A DNA stretch of 64,000 nt, taken from assembly GCF_009765835.1 (NCBI RefSeq), contig NZ_LMUS01000001.1:1-64000 (forward strand), in the 5' to 3' direction. Source of the DNA: Granulicella sp. L56. Its GTDB lineage: Bacteria > Acidobacteriota > Terriglobia > Terriglobales > Acidobacteriaceae. The first letter of the stretch is position 1. The number at the start of each line of letters is the position of its first letter. The position numbers and the translations under genes are program-made. The notes beneath the pieces were generated by a model that saw only the letters and a program-made list of their open reading frames with translations, had not been told where the DNA came from and searched no databases. Below, in pieces: positions 33,840 through 42,507 of this stretch.

Positions 33840-35213
33840 ATGCTTACCCCAGACCGCACATCCAACCGTCGCTCCGTGCGCCTGCCCATCTGGCTGGCAG
33901 CCATGTCCGTCCTTCTGCTCAGCGTCTCCGCGCTCCATGCACAGGACTGGTTCAAGACCGAGACCTCCAGCGGCGCCTCCAGCATCCGCATCGCTGTCGC
34001 CGATTTCAAGCCGCTCTCAACCGACCCGCAGACCTCTCCGTTCAAGCACACCTTCGATACGACCCTCTACAACGATCTTGCCAACGCGGGCATCTTCGAC
34101 GTCGTCTCCAAGAGTCTTCAGCCGCAGTCCACGCCCGGCGCACCAGCCGAGATCAGCCTCGCGCAGTGGTCCGCTGCTCCCTCTTCAGCGGCCATGGTCG
34201 CCTTCGGAGGCTTCAGCGTTCAGAACGGCAGAATCATCTGCAACGGCTATCTCTTCGACGCCAAGAACACGCAGTATCCCCAGGTGCTCGCCAAGCAGTA
34301 CAACGAAGCAGCCTCTGAAGACTCCGCCCGTCAGGTAGCCCACCGCTTCGCCGACGAGATCATCTTCCGCCTCGGCGGAGGCACCCCCGGCATCGCCGAA
34401 ACCAAGATCTACTACGTCAAGATTGGCGGCGGCAACAAAGAGATCTGGGCAATGGACTACGACGGAGCCAACCAGCACCCCGTCACCCATCTCGGCACCG
34501 TCTCCATCTCGCCGCGCATCTCGCCCGACAACTCCCGCCTTGCCTTCTCTTCGCTGGGCAAGCACGGCTTCCAGATTCGCATGTACTCGCTCCTGCTCAA
34601 CCGGATGGTCAACTTCCCCGAGTCAGGCGGCACCAACATCTCACCAGCATGGTCTCCTGATGGCAAAGACGTTGCCTACTCCTCTTCCCGTACTGGAGAC
34701 CCTGAGATATGGATCTCGGACGCCAACGGCAGCCTCGCGCGGCGCATCACCAGCTTCCGCGGTCCGGATGTCTCGCCCGTCTACAACCCGAAGACCAGTG
34801 CCCAGATCGCCTGGGTCAGCGGCCGTACCGGCCTGCCGCAGATCTACATCATGGACACGGATGGCTCTGCCATTCAGCGCATGACCGACGGCGGCTACGC
34901 CTCTTCGCCCTCATGGTCACCCAACGGCCAGTTCCTCGCCTTCGCCTGGAACCGTAAATATGGCCCTGGCGCACCCGGCGGACAGGACATCTACGTGATG
35001 GAAGTCGCCACCAAGCGCTGGATTCAGCTCACCCACGATCAAGGCCCATGTGACTTCCCCTCCTGGTCGCCCGACGGCAGGCACATCGTCTACGCCAGCG
35101 CCGCCAACGGCAGAACGGCTCAGAACAAGATCTGGACCATGCTCGCCGACGGCACCCAGAAGCATGAGCTCACCGGCGCCGGTGGAGACATGCCAAACTG
35201 GAGCTGGAAATAA
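33840..35213 (+). CDS. tolB: TolB periplasmic beta-propeller
   Basis: 457 residues with a signal peptide ending near LHAQD; ATG follows TAGGAGAGA. The N-terminal TolB domain (about 40-185) is followed by a six-bladed propeller of WD40-like PD40 repeats: ISPRISPDNSRLAFSS, ISPAWSPDGKDVAYSS, SSPSWSPNGQFLAFA and FPSWSPDGRHIVYAS. TolB shuttles between Pal, TolA and outer-membrane proteins during envelope constriction. Followed by pal after 81 bp. Confidence 0.93.
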   Translation: MLTPDRTSNRRSVRLPIWLAAMSVLLLSVSALHAQDWFKTETSSGASSIRIAVADFKPLSTDPQTSPFKHTFDTTLYNDLANAGIFDVVSKSLQPQSTPGAPAEISLAQWSAAPSSAAMVAFGGFSVQNGRIICNGYLFDAKNTQYPQVLAKQYNEAASEDSARQVAHRFADEIIFRLGGGTPGIAETKIYYVKIGGGNKEIWAMDYDGANQHPVTHLGTVSISPRISPDNSRLAFSSLGKHGFQIRMYSLLLNRMVNFPESGGTNISPAWSPDGKDVAYSSSRTGDPEIWISDANGSLARRITSFRGPDVSPVYNPKTSAQIAWVSGRTGLPQIYIMDTDGSAIQRMTDGGYASSPSWSPNGQFLAFAWNRKYGPGAPGGQDIYVMEVATKRWIQLTHDQGPCDFPSWSPDGRHIVYASAANGRTAQNKIWTMLADGTQKHELTGAGGDMPNWSWK

Positions 35214-35294
35214 ATACTTTTGTACCTCTGCGAAAGTTGTTTCGCAGTCAACTTTGATTGTTTGAGATACTGCTGCTTGAGCAAGGGAGATACG

Positions 35295-36062
35295 ATGAAC
35301 GTAACGCGAACCAAAATCAACCGGGCCATTGTGCTGGCCGCTACCGTAATCGCATTGGGAGCCGTCACCGGTTGCCACAAAAAAAATAGCGGCGTCAACC
35401 CGAACAGCCTCGGGCCTGGGCCTGCGGAGACCGGAGCAGCACCGACGGCCACCATCACTGCCGACCCCACGGCCATCGACCTCGGCCAGTCTGTCGTCCT
35501 CAACTGGCGCACCGAAAATGCCAGCAGCGTCACCATCGACGGCATCGGCCCGGTGAATGCCAACGGCACCCAGACTGTATCTCCTTCCACCTCGACCAAC
35601 TTCCATCTCACTGCAAAGGGTGATGGCGGCACCACGGAGGCCAATGTTCGCGTTACGGTTCGTGTGCCTGAAGCTCCCACCGTTCCAGCCAACGAGAACG
35701 GCGACATGGGCAGCGACGAGGTCTTCCACCAGAACGTCAAGGACGTCTTCTTCGACTACGACAGCTACGATCTCCGTCCCGATGCTCAGTCCTCCATCTC
35801 ACAGGCTGCCAGCTATCTAGCAGCGCACCCCGCCATCAAGGTCGTCATCGGTGGTTACTGCGATGACCGTGGATCGGCCGAGTACAACCTCGCGCTTGGC
35901 GAGAACCGCACCAACTCTGCCCGCACCGCGCTGGTCAATGCCGGAGTCGCCGCAAGCCGTCTCCGCGTCATCAGCTACGGCAAGGAGAAGCAGTTCTGCA
36001 CCGACGAGAACGAGAGCTGCTGGCAGCAAAACCGCCGTGGGCAGTTCTCCCTCGACCGCTAG
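35295..36062 (+). CDS. pal: Pal, peptidoglycan-associated lipoprotein, with Ig-like insert
   Basis: 255 residues from ATG 35295, after AAGGGAGA; the open frame from 35220 lacks a signal. Lipobox AVTGC near residue 26. Residues about 45-120 form an Ig-like beta domain (ATITADPTAIDLGQSVVLNW ... NFHLTAKGDG), not present in E. coli Pal. The C-terminal OmpA-like peptidoglycan-binding domain has VFFDYDSYDLRPDAQ and GYCDDRGSAEYNLALGENR, ending with QNRRGQFSLDR. It also carries three extra Cys (GYCDD, FCTDENESCW), which could form a disulfide. Anchors outer membrane to peptidoglycan. Confidence 0.92.
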   Translation: MNVTRTKINRAIVLAATVIALGAVTGCHKKNSGVNPNSLGPGPAETGAAPTATITADPTAIDLGQSVVLNWRTENASSVTIDGIGPVNANGTQTVSPSTSTNFHLTAKGDGGTTEANVRVTVRVPEAPTVPANENGDMGSDEVFHQNVKDVFFDYDSYDLRPDAQSSISQAASYLAAHPAIKVVIGGYCDDRGSAEYNLALGENRTNSARTALVNAGVAASRLRVISYGKEKQFCTDENESCWQQNRRGQFSLDR

Positions 36063-36090
36063 TCTAGAGCAGTTTTTCACTCACTCACCT

Positions 36091-36122
36091 CAGCCCCCGT
36101 GCATTTCACTGCACGGGGGCTG
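36091..36122 (+). terminator. Hairpin between pal and cpoB
   Basis: A 13-bp perfect inverted repeat (CAGCCCCCGTGCA / TGCACGGGGGCTG) with a 6-nt loop and no T-run. It lies 28 bp upstream of cpoB, so it probably attenuates or stabilises rather than fully ends the tol-pal transcript. Confidence 0.6.
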
Positions 36123-36150
36123 ACAGCATCCAGAAAGCCGAGCGTCGCCC

Positions 36151-37146
36151 ATGGCCAACCAAAAGAACAAGCTCTCCTCCGCCAACAAATCGATCCGCCT
36201 CGCCTCGGTCGCGATTCTCGGCACCGTGATGGTCTTCACCACGCCCGCCTTCGCTGCGAACCGCGACATGATCCAGCTTCAGACCCAGGTCCAGCAGTTG
36301 CAGGATGCCGTCGCCCGTCTCCAGCAGACCAACGACGAGCGCATGGGCGTCATGAAGGACCTCGTTCAGCAGAGCGCCGACGCCGTCAACAAGATGTCGT
36401 CCAACATGGATGATCTGAAGAAGCAAATGCTGGAACAGCAGAATGCGCAAGGCACCAAGATCGACCAGGTCTCCGGCCAGATCCAGTCCATGAACGACTC
36501 CCTTGACGAGGTCAAGGCGCGCATCGGCAATCTCGAAAAGCTACTTCAGAACATCCAGAACCAGCAGCAATCGATCAATGCCAACATGCAGAACGCGCAG
36601 CCTGCTGCCGGTGGCGGTATCCCGGATAACACCGCCGCTCCTGCCAACGCACCATCCGATGCTGCTGCATTGCCTGCCCCGAATACTGGAGCTGATGGCA
36701 AGCCTCTTGCAGGCACACCGCTACCAGCCGACAACGGCGCTCCAGCATCTCCTCCCGCCGACGAGCTCTACAAGACCGCTCTCGGCGACTATATGTCTGC
36801 CAAGTATTCACTGGCTTCCTCAGAGTTCGGAGACGTCACCAAGAACTATCCCGACAACCCTCTCTCCGGAAACGCCTTCTACTACCTTGGCGAGATCGAC
36901 TATCGCGCCGGACACTATGTCGAAGCCATCAAGAGCTACGACAAGGTGATCAGCCAGTACCCCGCCAGCAACAAGGTTCCGGTATCGCGTCTGCACAAGG
37001 GCAACGCACTGATTGCCTCCAAGCAGACGGCAGACGGCGTCCGCGAGCTTCGTGACCTCATCCAGCGCTTCCCCAACTCTCCCGAGGCGATGCAGGCACG
37101 CAGCAAGCTGAGCGGCATGGGAGTTCCTGTAAAACCGCACCACTAA
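36151..37146 (+). CDS. cpoB: CpoB/YbgF-type Tol-Pal coordinator
   Basis: 331 residues. Signal segment about 12-33 (VAILGTVMVFTTPAFAAN). A long Gln/Met-rich coiled coil (about 38-145) drives trimerisation, then a Pro/Ala linker, and C-terminal TPR repeats (about 205-325: LYKTALGDYMSAKYSLAS, AFYYLGEIDYRAGHYVEAI, RLHKGNALIASKQTADGV). CpoB couples Tol energy to peptidoglycan synthesis in division. Last gene of the tol-pal cluster. Confidence 0.9.
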   Translation: MANQKNKLSSANKSIRLASVAILGTVMVFTTPAFAANRDMIQLQTQVQQLQDAVARLQQTNDERMGVMKDLVQQSADAVNKMSSNMDDLKKQMLEQQNAQGTKIDQVSGQIQSMNDSLDEVKARIGNLEKLLQNIQNQQQSINANMQNAQPAAGGGIPDNTAAPANAPSDAAALPAPNTGADGKPLAGTPLPADNGAPASPPADELYKTALGDYMSAKYSLASSEFGDVTKNYPDNPLSGNAFYYLGEIDYRAGHYVEAIKSYDKVISQYPASNKVPVSRLHKGNALIASKQTADGVRELRDLIQRFPNSPEAMQARSKLSGMGVPVKPHH

Positions 37147-37168
37147 TCCCCCATCAAGCAAATGAAAA

Positions 37169-37206
37169 GCAGGGCAACTCAGGCAATTCTCACTGGGTTG
37201 CCCTGC
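37169..37206 (+). terminator. Terminator after cpoB
   Basis: A 10-bp perfect inverted repeat GCAGGGCAAC / GTTGCCCTGC around an 18-nt loop, 22 bp after the cpoB stop and before the SDR gene. No long T-run. Likely end of the tol-pal operon. Confidence 0.55.
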
Positions 37207-37235
37207 TCTCGTCAGGGCGGTACATTGGCTTAACG

Positions 37236-38015
37236 ATGTCAAATATTTCAAACGCACTCGACCTCTTCCGCCTCGACAACAAAGTAGCCCTCATCACCGG
37301 GGCCGCCAGCGGTCTTGGCGCAGCCATCGCGACCGCTCTCTCGCAGGCCGGAGCCACCGTAGCTGTCCACGGCAACCGCCGCCCAGCCGACGATACCGCC
37401 GCCGCCATCAACGCCGCCGGTGGCCGTGCCGAAGCCTTTCAGGCCGACCTCTCCAGCACCACAGGAGCAGAGACGCTCTTCCATCAGGTCAAGCAGAAAC
37501 TGAGCCGCGTCGACATCCTCATCAACAACGCCGGAACCATCCACCGCAACGCCGCCGAAGATACCCTGCTCGAAGACTGGCAGCAGGTCGTACAGGTTAA
37601 CCTCACCAGCGTCTTCCAGCTCTCGCAGCTCGCCGCGCGCGACATGATCTCCCGCAACGCGCCCGGCAAGATCGTTAACATCGCCTCCCTGCTCAGCTTT
37701 CAAGGCGGCATTCGTGTCCCCGCCTACGCAGCCAGCAAAGGTGGAGTGGCACAGCTCACCAAGGCCCTCGCCAACGAATGGGCACCTAAAGGAATCCAGG
37801 TCAACGCCATCGCTCCCGGCTACTTCGCCACCACCAACACCGAAGCCCTGCAAGCCGACGAGACCCGCAACCGCCAGATCCTCGAACGCATTCCCGCAGC
37901 CCGCTGGGGACAGCCGCAAGACCTCGCCGGAGCCGCTCTCTTCCTCAGCTCCAGCGCCAGCGACTACGTCACCGGAACCATCATCACAGTAGACGGCGGT
38001 TGGATGGGCCGCTAA
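37236..38015 (+). CDS. kduD: KduD-like short-chain dehydrogenase
   Basis: 259 residues. NAD site TGAASGLG, NNAG, catalytic Ser in NIASLLSFQGGIRVPAY and Y-x3-K in YAASKGG. The start LFRLDNKVALITG, the SFQGGIRVP segment and the ending VDGGW are characteristic of 2-dehydro-3-deoxy-D-gluconate 5-dehydrogenase (KduD). In pectin breakdown KduD reduces the diketo acid to KDG; related enzymes oxidise 2-keto-3-deoxy-L-fuconate. With L-fuconate dehydratase 18 kb away, the latter role is possible. Confidence 0.85.
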   Translation: MSNISNALDLFRLDNKVALITGAASGLGAAIATALSQAGATVAVHGNRRPADDTAAAINAAGGRAEAFQADLSSTTGAETLFHQVKQKLSRVDILINNAGTIHRNAAEDTLLEDWQQVVQVNLTSVFQLSQLAARDMISRNAPGKIVNIASLLSFQGGIRVPAYAASKGGVAQLTKALANEWAPKGIQVNAIAPGYFATTNTEALQADETRNRQILERIPAARWGQPQDLAGAALFLSSSASDYVTGTIITVDGGWMGR

Positions 38016-38069
38016 CACCGGAAAACTCTACCTCGCCCATGGCATCCAACCTCACAGGAGATTCCTGCC

Positions 38070-38276
38070 ATGGGCGATACAAATACCTACCAAATGCATC
38101 AGCGAGCCGCAGAGTTCCACCTTCAGGCGGCACACGCACACAACGCGGCAGCGGTATCCCACAACAAAGAAGATCATCTCAGCGCCCACGAACTCTCGCG
38201 CCAGGCGCACGAGCACTCCGCAAAGGCCTTTGAGGCTTCGCAAAAACTCATAGCTGAGTTCAAATCCGAAAAATAA
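38070..38276 (+). CDS. Small His-rich helical protein
   Basis: 68 residues, with ATG after AGGAG at a normal distance. Unrecognised family. The whole chain should be helical and is rich in His (9) and Ala (HLQAAHAHNAAAVSH, LSRQAHEHSAKAFE), with no signal or membrane segment. His spacing i, i+3/4 could bind metal. It lies between the KduD gene and a convergent oxidoreductase gene and may be a stand-alone stress or metal-binding protein. Function unknown. Confidence 0.65.
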   Translation: MGDTNTYQMHQRAAEFHLQAAHAHNAAAVSHNKEDHLSAHELSRQAHEHSAKAFEASQKLIAEFKSEK

Positions 38277-38325
38277 AAATGTGAACTCCGACGCAGCTCA
38301 TCGCGTCAGAGTTCACCTTTCATTC

Positions 38326-39411
38326 CTACTCCAGCGCAAGCCTCGGCAACTCCACCCCGCCACGCGCGCTCGAAATATACGCCGCCTCCACAGTCCGCAT
38401 CGTGTCGATCGCATCCTCCACGCTCGTAGGAAGCGTCGTCGCTTCTCCCTGAACATAAGCCTGCAACGATCCCATCGATCCCATGAACGCATCGGGAAAC
38501 CAGTTCCCGCTCACCGGGCCCTCGCTCCATCCGGCATCGCCGCGAACGATGTACTCGAGATTATCCGGCAGCCCCACCGGATAGTTCAGATTCACTCCCA
38601 TCCGAGCCCGCATCGCACCCTCCATGCCCTCCCACTGCACAAAGCTCCGCTGCATCTTCGGGTCGAAGTCGTGGCTATGGTTCGCCGCGATGAACACGCG
38701 CTTGTCATCGCCATAGTCGAACGTAATCACGCTCTTCGTCGCCGCAAGCTCGGCCGTCCGCGGACTCCTCACCGTCTTCGCATACACGCCCAGCGGATTT
38801 CCAAACCAGCTCCGCACCAGGTCGACATAGTGGATCGAGTGGTAAAGAATCTCCAGCCGTGGCGCTGTCTTCAAAAAGCTCCAAAGCTCCCACGGCATAT
38901 GGCAGCTCACTGAAACTTCCATATCGTGCACCGCACCCAACGCACCAGCATCGTATAGCGCACGCGCCGCCAGCATATTCGGAGCCCACCGCAACTGAAA
39001 GTTCACCGCCGCCGTCAGCCCCTTGCTCCGGCAGATCTTCAAAATTTCCGTAGCCTCGGCCAGCGTCTCTCCCATCGGCTTCTGCAGCAGCACCGCCGCG
39101 CCATCCGGCAACTGCGGCAGCACTGCCGTCTGCGATGGAGCCGGAACTGCACAATCGAATACCGCATCCTTTGGCGCATACGCCACTGCCTCTGCAATCG
39201 TCCCAGCCACAAACGGAATCTCAAATTTCTTCGCCAGCGCCCCCGCCTTTTCACGGTCCCTATCCACCACCGCGACCACAGAAAACCCAGCCTTCTTATA
39301 AGCCGGAAGGTGAGCATCATGCGCAATCCCACCCGCGCCTATCAGCACAATCGGCCGCGCCATCTTTGGCCTTGGAGCCACAGTCTCCCGCATCGCCTTC
39401 TCGAAATCCAT
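38326..39411 (-). CDS. Gfo/Idh/MocA-family oxidoreductase, paralogue
   Basis: 361 residues from ATG 39411, which has GGAGG 6 nt upstream; the longer frame to 39537 is not supported. Rossmann motif VLIGAGGIAHDAHLPAYKKAG, catalytic LQKPMGET (Lys kept, usual Glu is Gln) and the substrate-domain LEILYHSIHYVDLVRSW are nearly the same as in the protein at 15732-16844. By eye well over half of the residues are shared. The pair diverges in the region after the Rossmann fold, so the substrates may differ. Neighbours are sugar-acid dehydrogenases. Confidence 0.87.
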   Translation of the reverse strand: MDFEKAMRETVAPRPKMARPIVLIGAGGIAHDAHLPAYKKAGFSVVAVVDRDREKAGALAKKFEIPFVAGTIAEAVAYAPKDAVFDCAVPAPSQTAVLPQLPDGAAVLLQKPMGETLAEATEILKICRSKGLTAAVNFQLRWAPNMLAARALYDAGALGAVHDMEVSVSCHMPWELWSFLKTAPRLEILYHSIHYVDLVRSWFGNPLGVYAKTVRSPRTAELAATKSVITFDYGDDKRVFIAANHSHDFDPKMQRSFVQWEGMEGAMRARMGVNLNYPVGLPDNLEYIVRGDAGWSEGPVSGNWFPDAFMGSMGSLQAYVQGEATTLPTSVEDAIDTMRTVEAAYISSARGGVELPRLALE

Positions 39412-39526
39412 CCGTCCTCCATTCACTAATGCAAAAGCCATTCTATTGTTAACGAGCACAACGCGCTCAACATTGCCCTCGCACCCGCTTGCAACCCGTC
39501 GTCGCGCACCGTACCTTGGAACCTGC

Positions 39527-40285
39527 ATGTCGTCCACGCTCGAGCTCGCACTTTTCTCCTGTCTTCTCCTCGGCCTTCGCCATGGCTTCGACTACGACCA
39601 CCTCGCAGCCATCTCTGACATCACCAGCGTCCAGCGCAACTGGCGCGAAGGCATGAAGCTCGGCCTGCTCTACGCTCTCGGCCACGCCCTTACCGTCGCC
39701 CTCCTCGGCTCCGCCGTCATCTTCCTGCACCTCTCGCTCCCCGCGCATCTCGATGCCGTCAGCGAGCGCCTCGTCGGTGCCACGCTCATCGTCCTCGCCA
39801 TCTATGTGCTGGTCACCTTCCTCCGCCGCAAGCCCGACAGCGAGCATCACCACCACATCCCCCGCAGCCGCATCGCTCTCCTCATCTCCGGAGCACGCTA
39901 CACCGGCTGGCAGATCCGTCGCCGCTTCAATCCCGATATCCCGCAACCCGAACCCTTCGCCTTCCAGTACAACCAAAGCTCCGTCTTCGTCGTCGGCATC
40001 ATCCACGGCCTCGGCGCCGAAACCCCATCGCAGCTCCTGCTCTTTCTCCTCGCCGCAAACCTCGGAGGCACCAGCCGCGGCTTCATCGGCCTGCTCTCCT
40101 TCATCGTCGGCCTGCTCATGATGAACACCCTGATGACCGCATCCGCCTCAGGCATCTTCGCCGGTGCAACCAACCGCCCGCGCATCCAGACCGTCGTCAC
40201 CTCGCTCACCGCGGCCTACAGCTTCATCATCGGAGCCATCTTCCTCTTCGGCATCTCCGACAAGCTTCCCCCACTCCTCCACTAA
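39527..40285 (+). CDS. NiCoT-type nickel/cobalt transporter
   Basis: 252 residues from ATG 39527; the open frame from 39446 has a poor N-terminus. About seven hydrophobic segments. The NiCoT signature in the second helix reads RHGFDYDHLAAISD, a variant of the canonical HAxDADH. A cytoplasmic HHHH loop (about residue 105-110) is a metal-handling feature. A second signature-like FVVGIIHGLGAETPSQ is found later. Such permeases import nickel or cobalt. Its place amid sugar dehydrogenase genes is odd; one of these enzymes may need the metal, but this is speculation. Confidence 0.8.
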   Translation: MSSTLELALFSCLLLGLRHGFDYDHLAAISDITSVQRNWREGMKLGLLYALGHALTVALLGSAVIFLHLSLPAHLDAVSERLVGATLIVLAIYVLVTFLRRKPDSEHHHHIPRSRIALLISGARYTGWQIRRRFNPDIPQPEPFAFQYNQSSVFVVGIIHGLGAETPSQLLLFLLAANLGGTSRGFIGLLSFIVGLLMMNTLMTASASGIFAGATNRPRIQTVVTSLTAAYSFIIGAIFLFGISDKLPPLLH

Positions 40286-40297
40286 CGAGAATTTCTT

Positions 40298-41074
40298 ATG
40301 AGCACAGCGCCGATCTACGCCACCTACCCCAGCCTTGTCGATCAGGTCGTCCTCATCACCGGCGGAGCCTCAGGCATCGGAGCCGCCACCGTCGAGCAGT
40401 TCGCTCTCCAGGGCGCCCGCGTAGCCTTTCTCGACGTAGCCGACAAACCAGCTCTCGCATTGATCGAAGACCTCACCCCACGCTGCAAGCGCGCTCCCCT
40501 CTACCATCACTGCGACCTGACCAACATCGAAAGCCTCCAAGCCGCGATAGCCACCATCACCGAGCAGCTAGGCACACCACGCGTCCTCATCAACAACGCG
40601 GCCAACGATGACCGCCATCGCTTCGAAGACGTCACCGCTGCCTCATGGGACACCGGAATGGCTGCCAACCTTCGCCACCAATTCTTTGCCGCACAGGCCG
40701 TCGCTCCAAACATGAAGGCCGCAGGCGGCGGCTCCATCATCAACATGAGTTCCATCTCGTGGATGATTCCCACGCAACACCTCTCCGTCTACGTCACCGC
40801 CAAAGCCGCAATCGTGGGCATGACCCGTTCCATGGCCAAAGACCTCGGCCCCGCCAACATCCGCGTTAACGCTGTCCTCCCCGGAGCCATCCTCACCGAA
40901 AAACAACAGCGCCTCTACATGTCTCCCGAGTACGAACAGGAGCTCTTCAAAGTGCAATTCCTGAAGCGCCACATCCTCCCCGACGAAGTCTCGCGCCTGC
41001 TGCTCTTCCTCGCCGCAGACGACAGCTCCGCCATCACCAGCCAGAACTACATCATCGACGCCGGCTGGATGTAG
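40298..41074 (+). CDS. SDR, D-xylose/L-fucose 1-dehydrogenase-like
   Basis: 258 residues. NAD site VLITGGASGIG, then NNAANDDRHRFEDVTAASWD, Ser in NMSSISWMIP and YVTAKAA (Y-x3-K). The NNAANDDRH segment and SISW are typical of the Caulobacter-type NAD-dependent D-xylose dehydrogenase and proteobacterial L-fucose dehydrogenases. It would oxidise an aldose to a lactone at C1. Starts 12 bp after the NiCoT gene and is 25 bp before the YiaK-like gene, so likely one operon. Confidence 0.85.
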   Translation: MSTAPIYATYPSLVDQVVLITGGASGIGAATVEQFALQGARVAFLDVADKPALALIEDLTPRCKRAPLYHHCDLTNIESLQAAIATITEQLGTPRVLINNAANDDRHRFEDVTAASWDTGMAANLRHQFFAAQAVAPNMKAAGGGSIINMSSISWMIPTQHLSVYVTAKAAIVGMTRSMAKDLGPANIRVNAVLPGAILTEKQQRLYMSPEYEQELFKVQFLKRHILPDEVSRLLLFLAADDSSAITSQNYIIDAGWM

Positions 41075-41099
41075 CCGCCACACTCGATAAACTATCTCC

Positions 41100-42107
41100 A
41101 TGCTCCGAGTCCCCTACGCCGACCTCTACGCTGCCCTCCTTAACGCCATACAGCAACTAGGCCTCCAGGGCGAACGCGCCGCCCTCTGCGCGCGCCTCTT
41201 CGCCGAAACCACACGCGACGGCGTCTACACTCACGGACTCAACCGCTTTCCCCGCTTCGCCGCCATGGTCCGCAACGGCAGCATCGACGTCAACGCCGAA
41301 CCCGAGCGCACCGCCGCCTTCGGCAGCATCGAGCGCTGGGACGGCCACCGCGGCCCCGGCAACCTCAACGCCTACGCCGCCATCGAGCGCACCATCGCAC
41401 TCGCCAAACAAAACGGCATCGGAGCCGTCGCTCTCGGCAACACCAACCACTGGATGCGTGGCGGAAGCTACGGCTGGCTCGCTGCCGAGCACGGCCTCTT
41501 CTCCCTCTGCTGGAGCAACACCCTCGCCAATCTCCCCGCCTGGGGCACCGCCATCCCCACCGTCGGCAATAATCCACTCGTCATCGCCGTCCCGAGACCA
41601 CAAGGACACGTCGTTCTCGACATGGCCATGTCGCAGTTCTCCTACGGAACCCTCGCCGCCTACAGCAAACGCAACGCTCCTCTTCCCGTCCCCGGCGGCT
41701 ACGACACAGCAGGCAATCTCTCCACCGACGCCGCAGCCATCGAAGCCTCGCAGCGCGCACTCCCCATCGGCTACTGGAAGGGCTCCAGCCTCTCGCTCGT
41801 TCTCGACATGATGGCGGCCATGCTCTCCGGCGGCCTCGCCACCCATCAATTCCCTCTCGACCCTATGCGCGAAGCCGGCCAGTCCCAACTCTTCCTAGCC
41901 GTCGATCCCTCCCACCTCGGCGTAGCCGAAGAGCTGAACCAGATTGCAGAAGGCGTCATCGCCAATCTCCACGGCATCACGCCACTCGATCCCGCTCGCC
42001 CCCTGCGCTACCCCGGCGAGCAAACCCTCCATCTTCGCGAAGAGAATCTACGTCTTGGCGTCCTCGTAGAACCCGAGCTCTGGCAGCAACTTAATGCCAC
42101 GCAATAA
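41100..42107 (+). CDS. YiaK-like 2,3-diketo-L-gulonate reductase (Ldh2 family)
   Basis: 335 residues of the malate/L-lactate dehydrogenase (Ldh2) fold, without a Rossmann fold. The catalytic His region TTRDGVYTHGLNRFPRF and NTNHWMRGGSYGWLA are nearly as in E. coli YiaK, as are GNNPLVIAVP and PIGYWKGSSLSLVLDM. It reduces a keto sugar acid with NAD(P)H. With the SDR upstream it suggests a sugar-acid route; the actual substrate is unproven. Confidence 0.87.
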   Translation: MLRVPYADLYAALLNAIQQLGLQGERAALCARLFAETTRDGVYTHGLNRFPRFAAMVRNGSIDVNAEPERTAAFGSIERWDGHRGPGNLNAYAAIERTIALAKQNGIGAVALGNTNHWMRGGSYGWLAAEHGLFSLCWSNTLANLPAWGTAIPTVGNNPLVIAVPRPQGHVVLDMAMSQFSYGTLAAYSKRNAPLPVPGGYDTAGNLSTDAAAIEASQRALPIGYWKGSSLSLVLDMMAAMLSGGLATHQFPLDPMREAGQSQLFLAVDPSHLGVAEELNQIAEGVIANLHGITPLDPARPLRYPGEQTLHLREENLRLGVLVEPELWQQLNATQ

Positions 42108-42145
42108 GATGCAACGAATCAGCTCTGTCGTTCGTCTAATCCAGA

Positions 42146-42424
42146 ATGGGGAAAGCGATTAAATTCGCGGTTGTAGCAGTTTGCCTGCTTTGCATTCTCG
42201 CGATTTGTATCGCCCCTCTTGTCGATCTCCCCGCCACCAGCCTCCGGTCGTATCAGACCGCCGTGATTTTGCTCTGGGGATTGATCGCAGCCGCTTTCAG
42301 CGTGGCTCTCTCCGCGTTCAAGCCCCTCGCACCCCTCTGGATCGCATCCTCTGGATTCCATCGCCGAGAACAGGAGTGGAGAATTGGCGCGCCCCTGAAG
42401 TTCTCTTCTGTTCTACGATGCTAG
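42146..42424 (+). CDS. Small two-helix membrane protein, unknown
   Basis: 92 residues, beginning MGKAIKFAVVAVCLLCILAI with a first hydrophobic helix (about 6-27), a second at about 38-58 (TAVILLWGLIAAAFSVAL), then a basic tail. ATG is 36 bp after the YiaK-like stop; only a weak ribosome site. Family not recognised; the open frame could be fortuitous, but the hydrophobic pattern favours a real gene. Confidence 0.4.
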   Translation: MGKAIKFAVVAVCLLCILAICIAPLVDLPATSLRSYQTAVILLWGLIAAAFSVALSAFKPLAPLWIASSGFHRREQEWRIGAPLKFSSVLRC

Positions 42425-42507
42425 GAGATTGCTGCCCTCTCTCGATCGCCTCGTAAACAACCGGTGAATCGATACCCCAAAGCCAAATTGGCCGCAGGAG
42501 AGACCAG

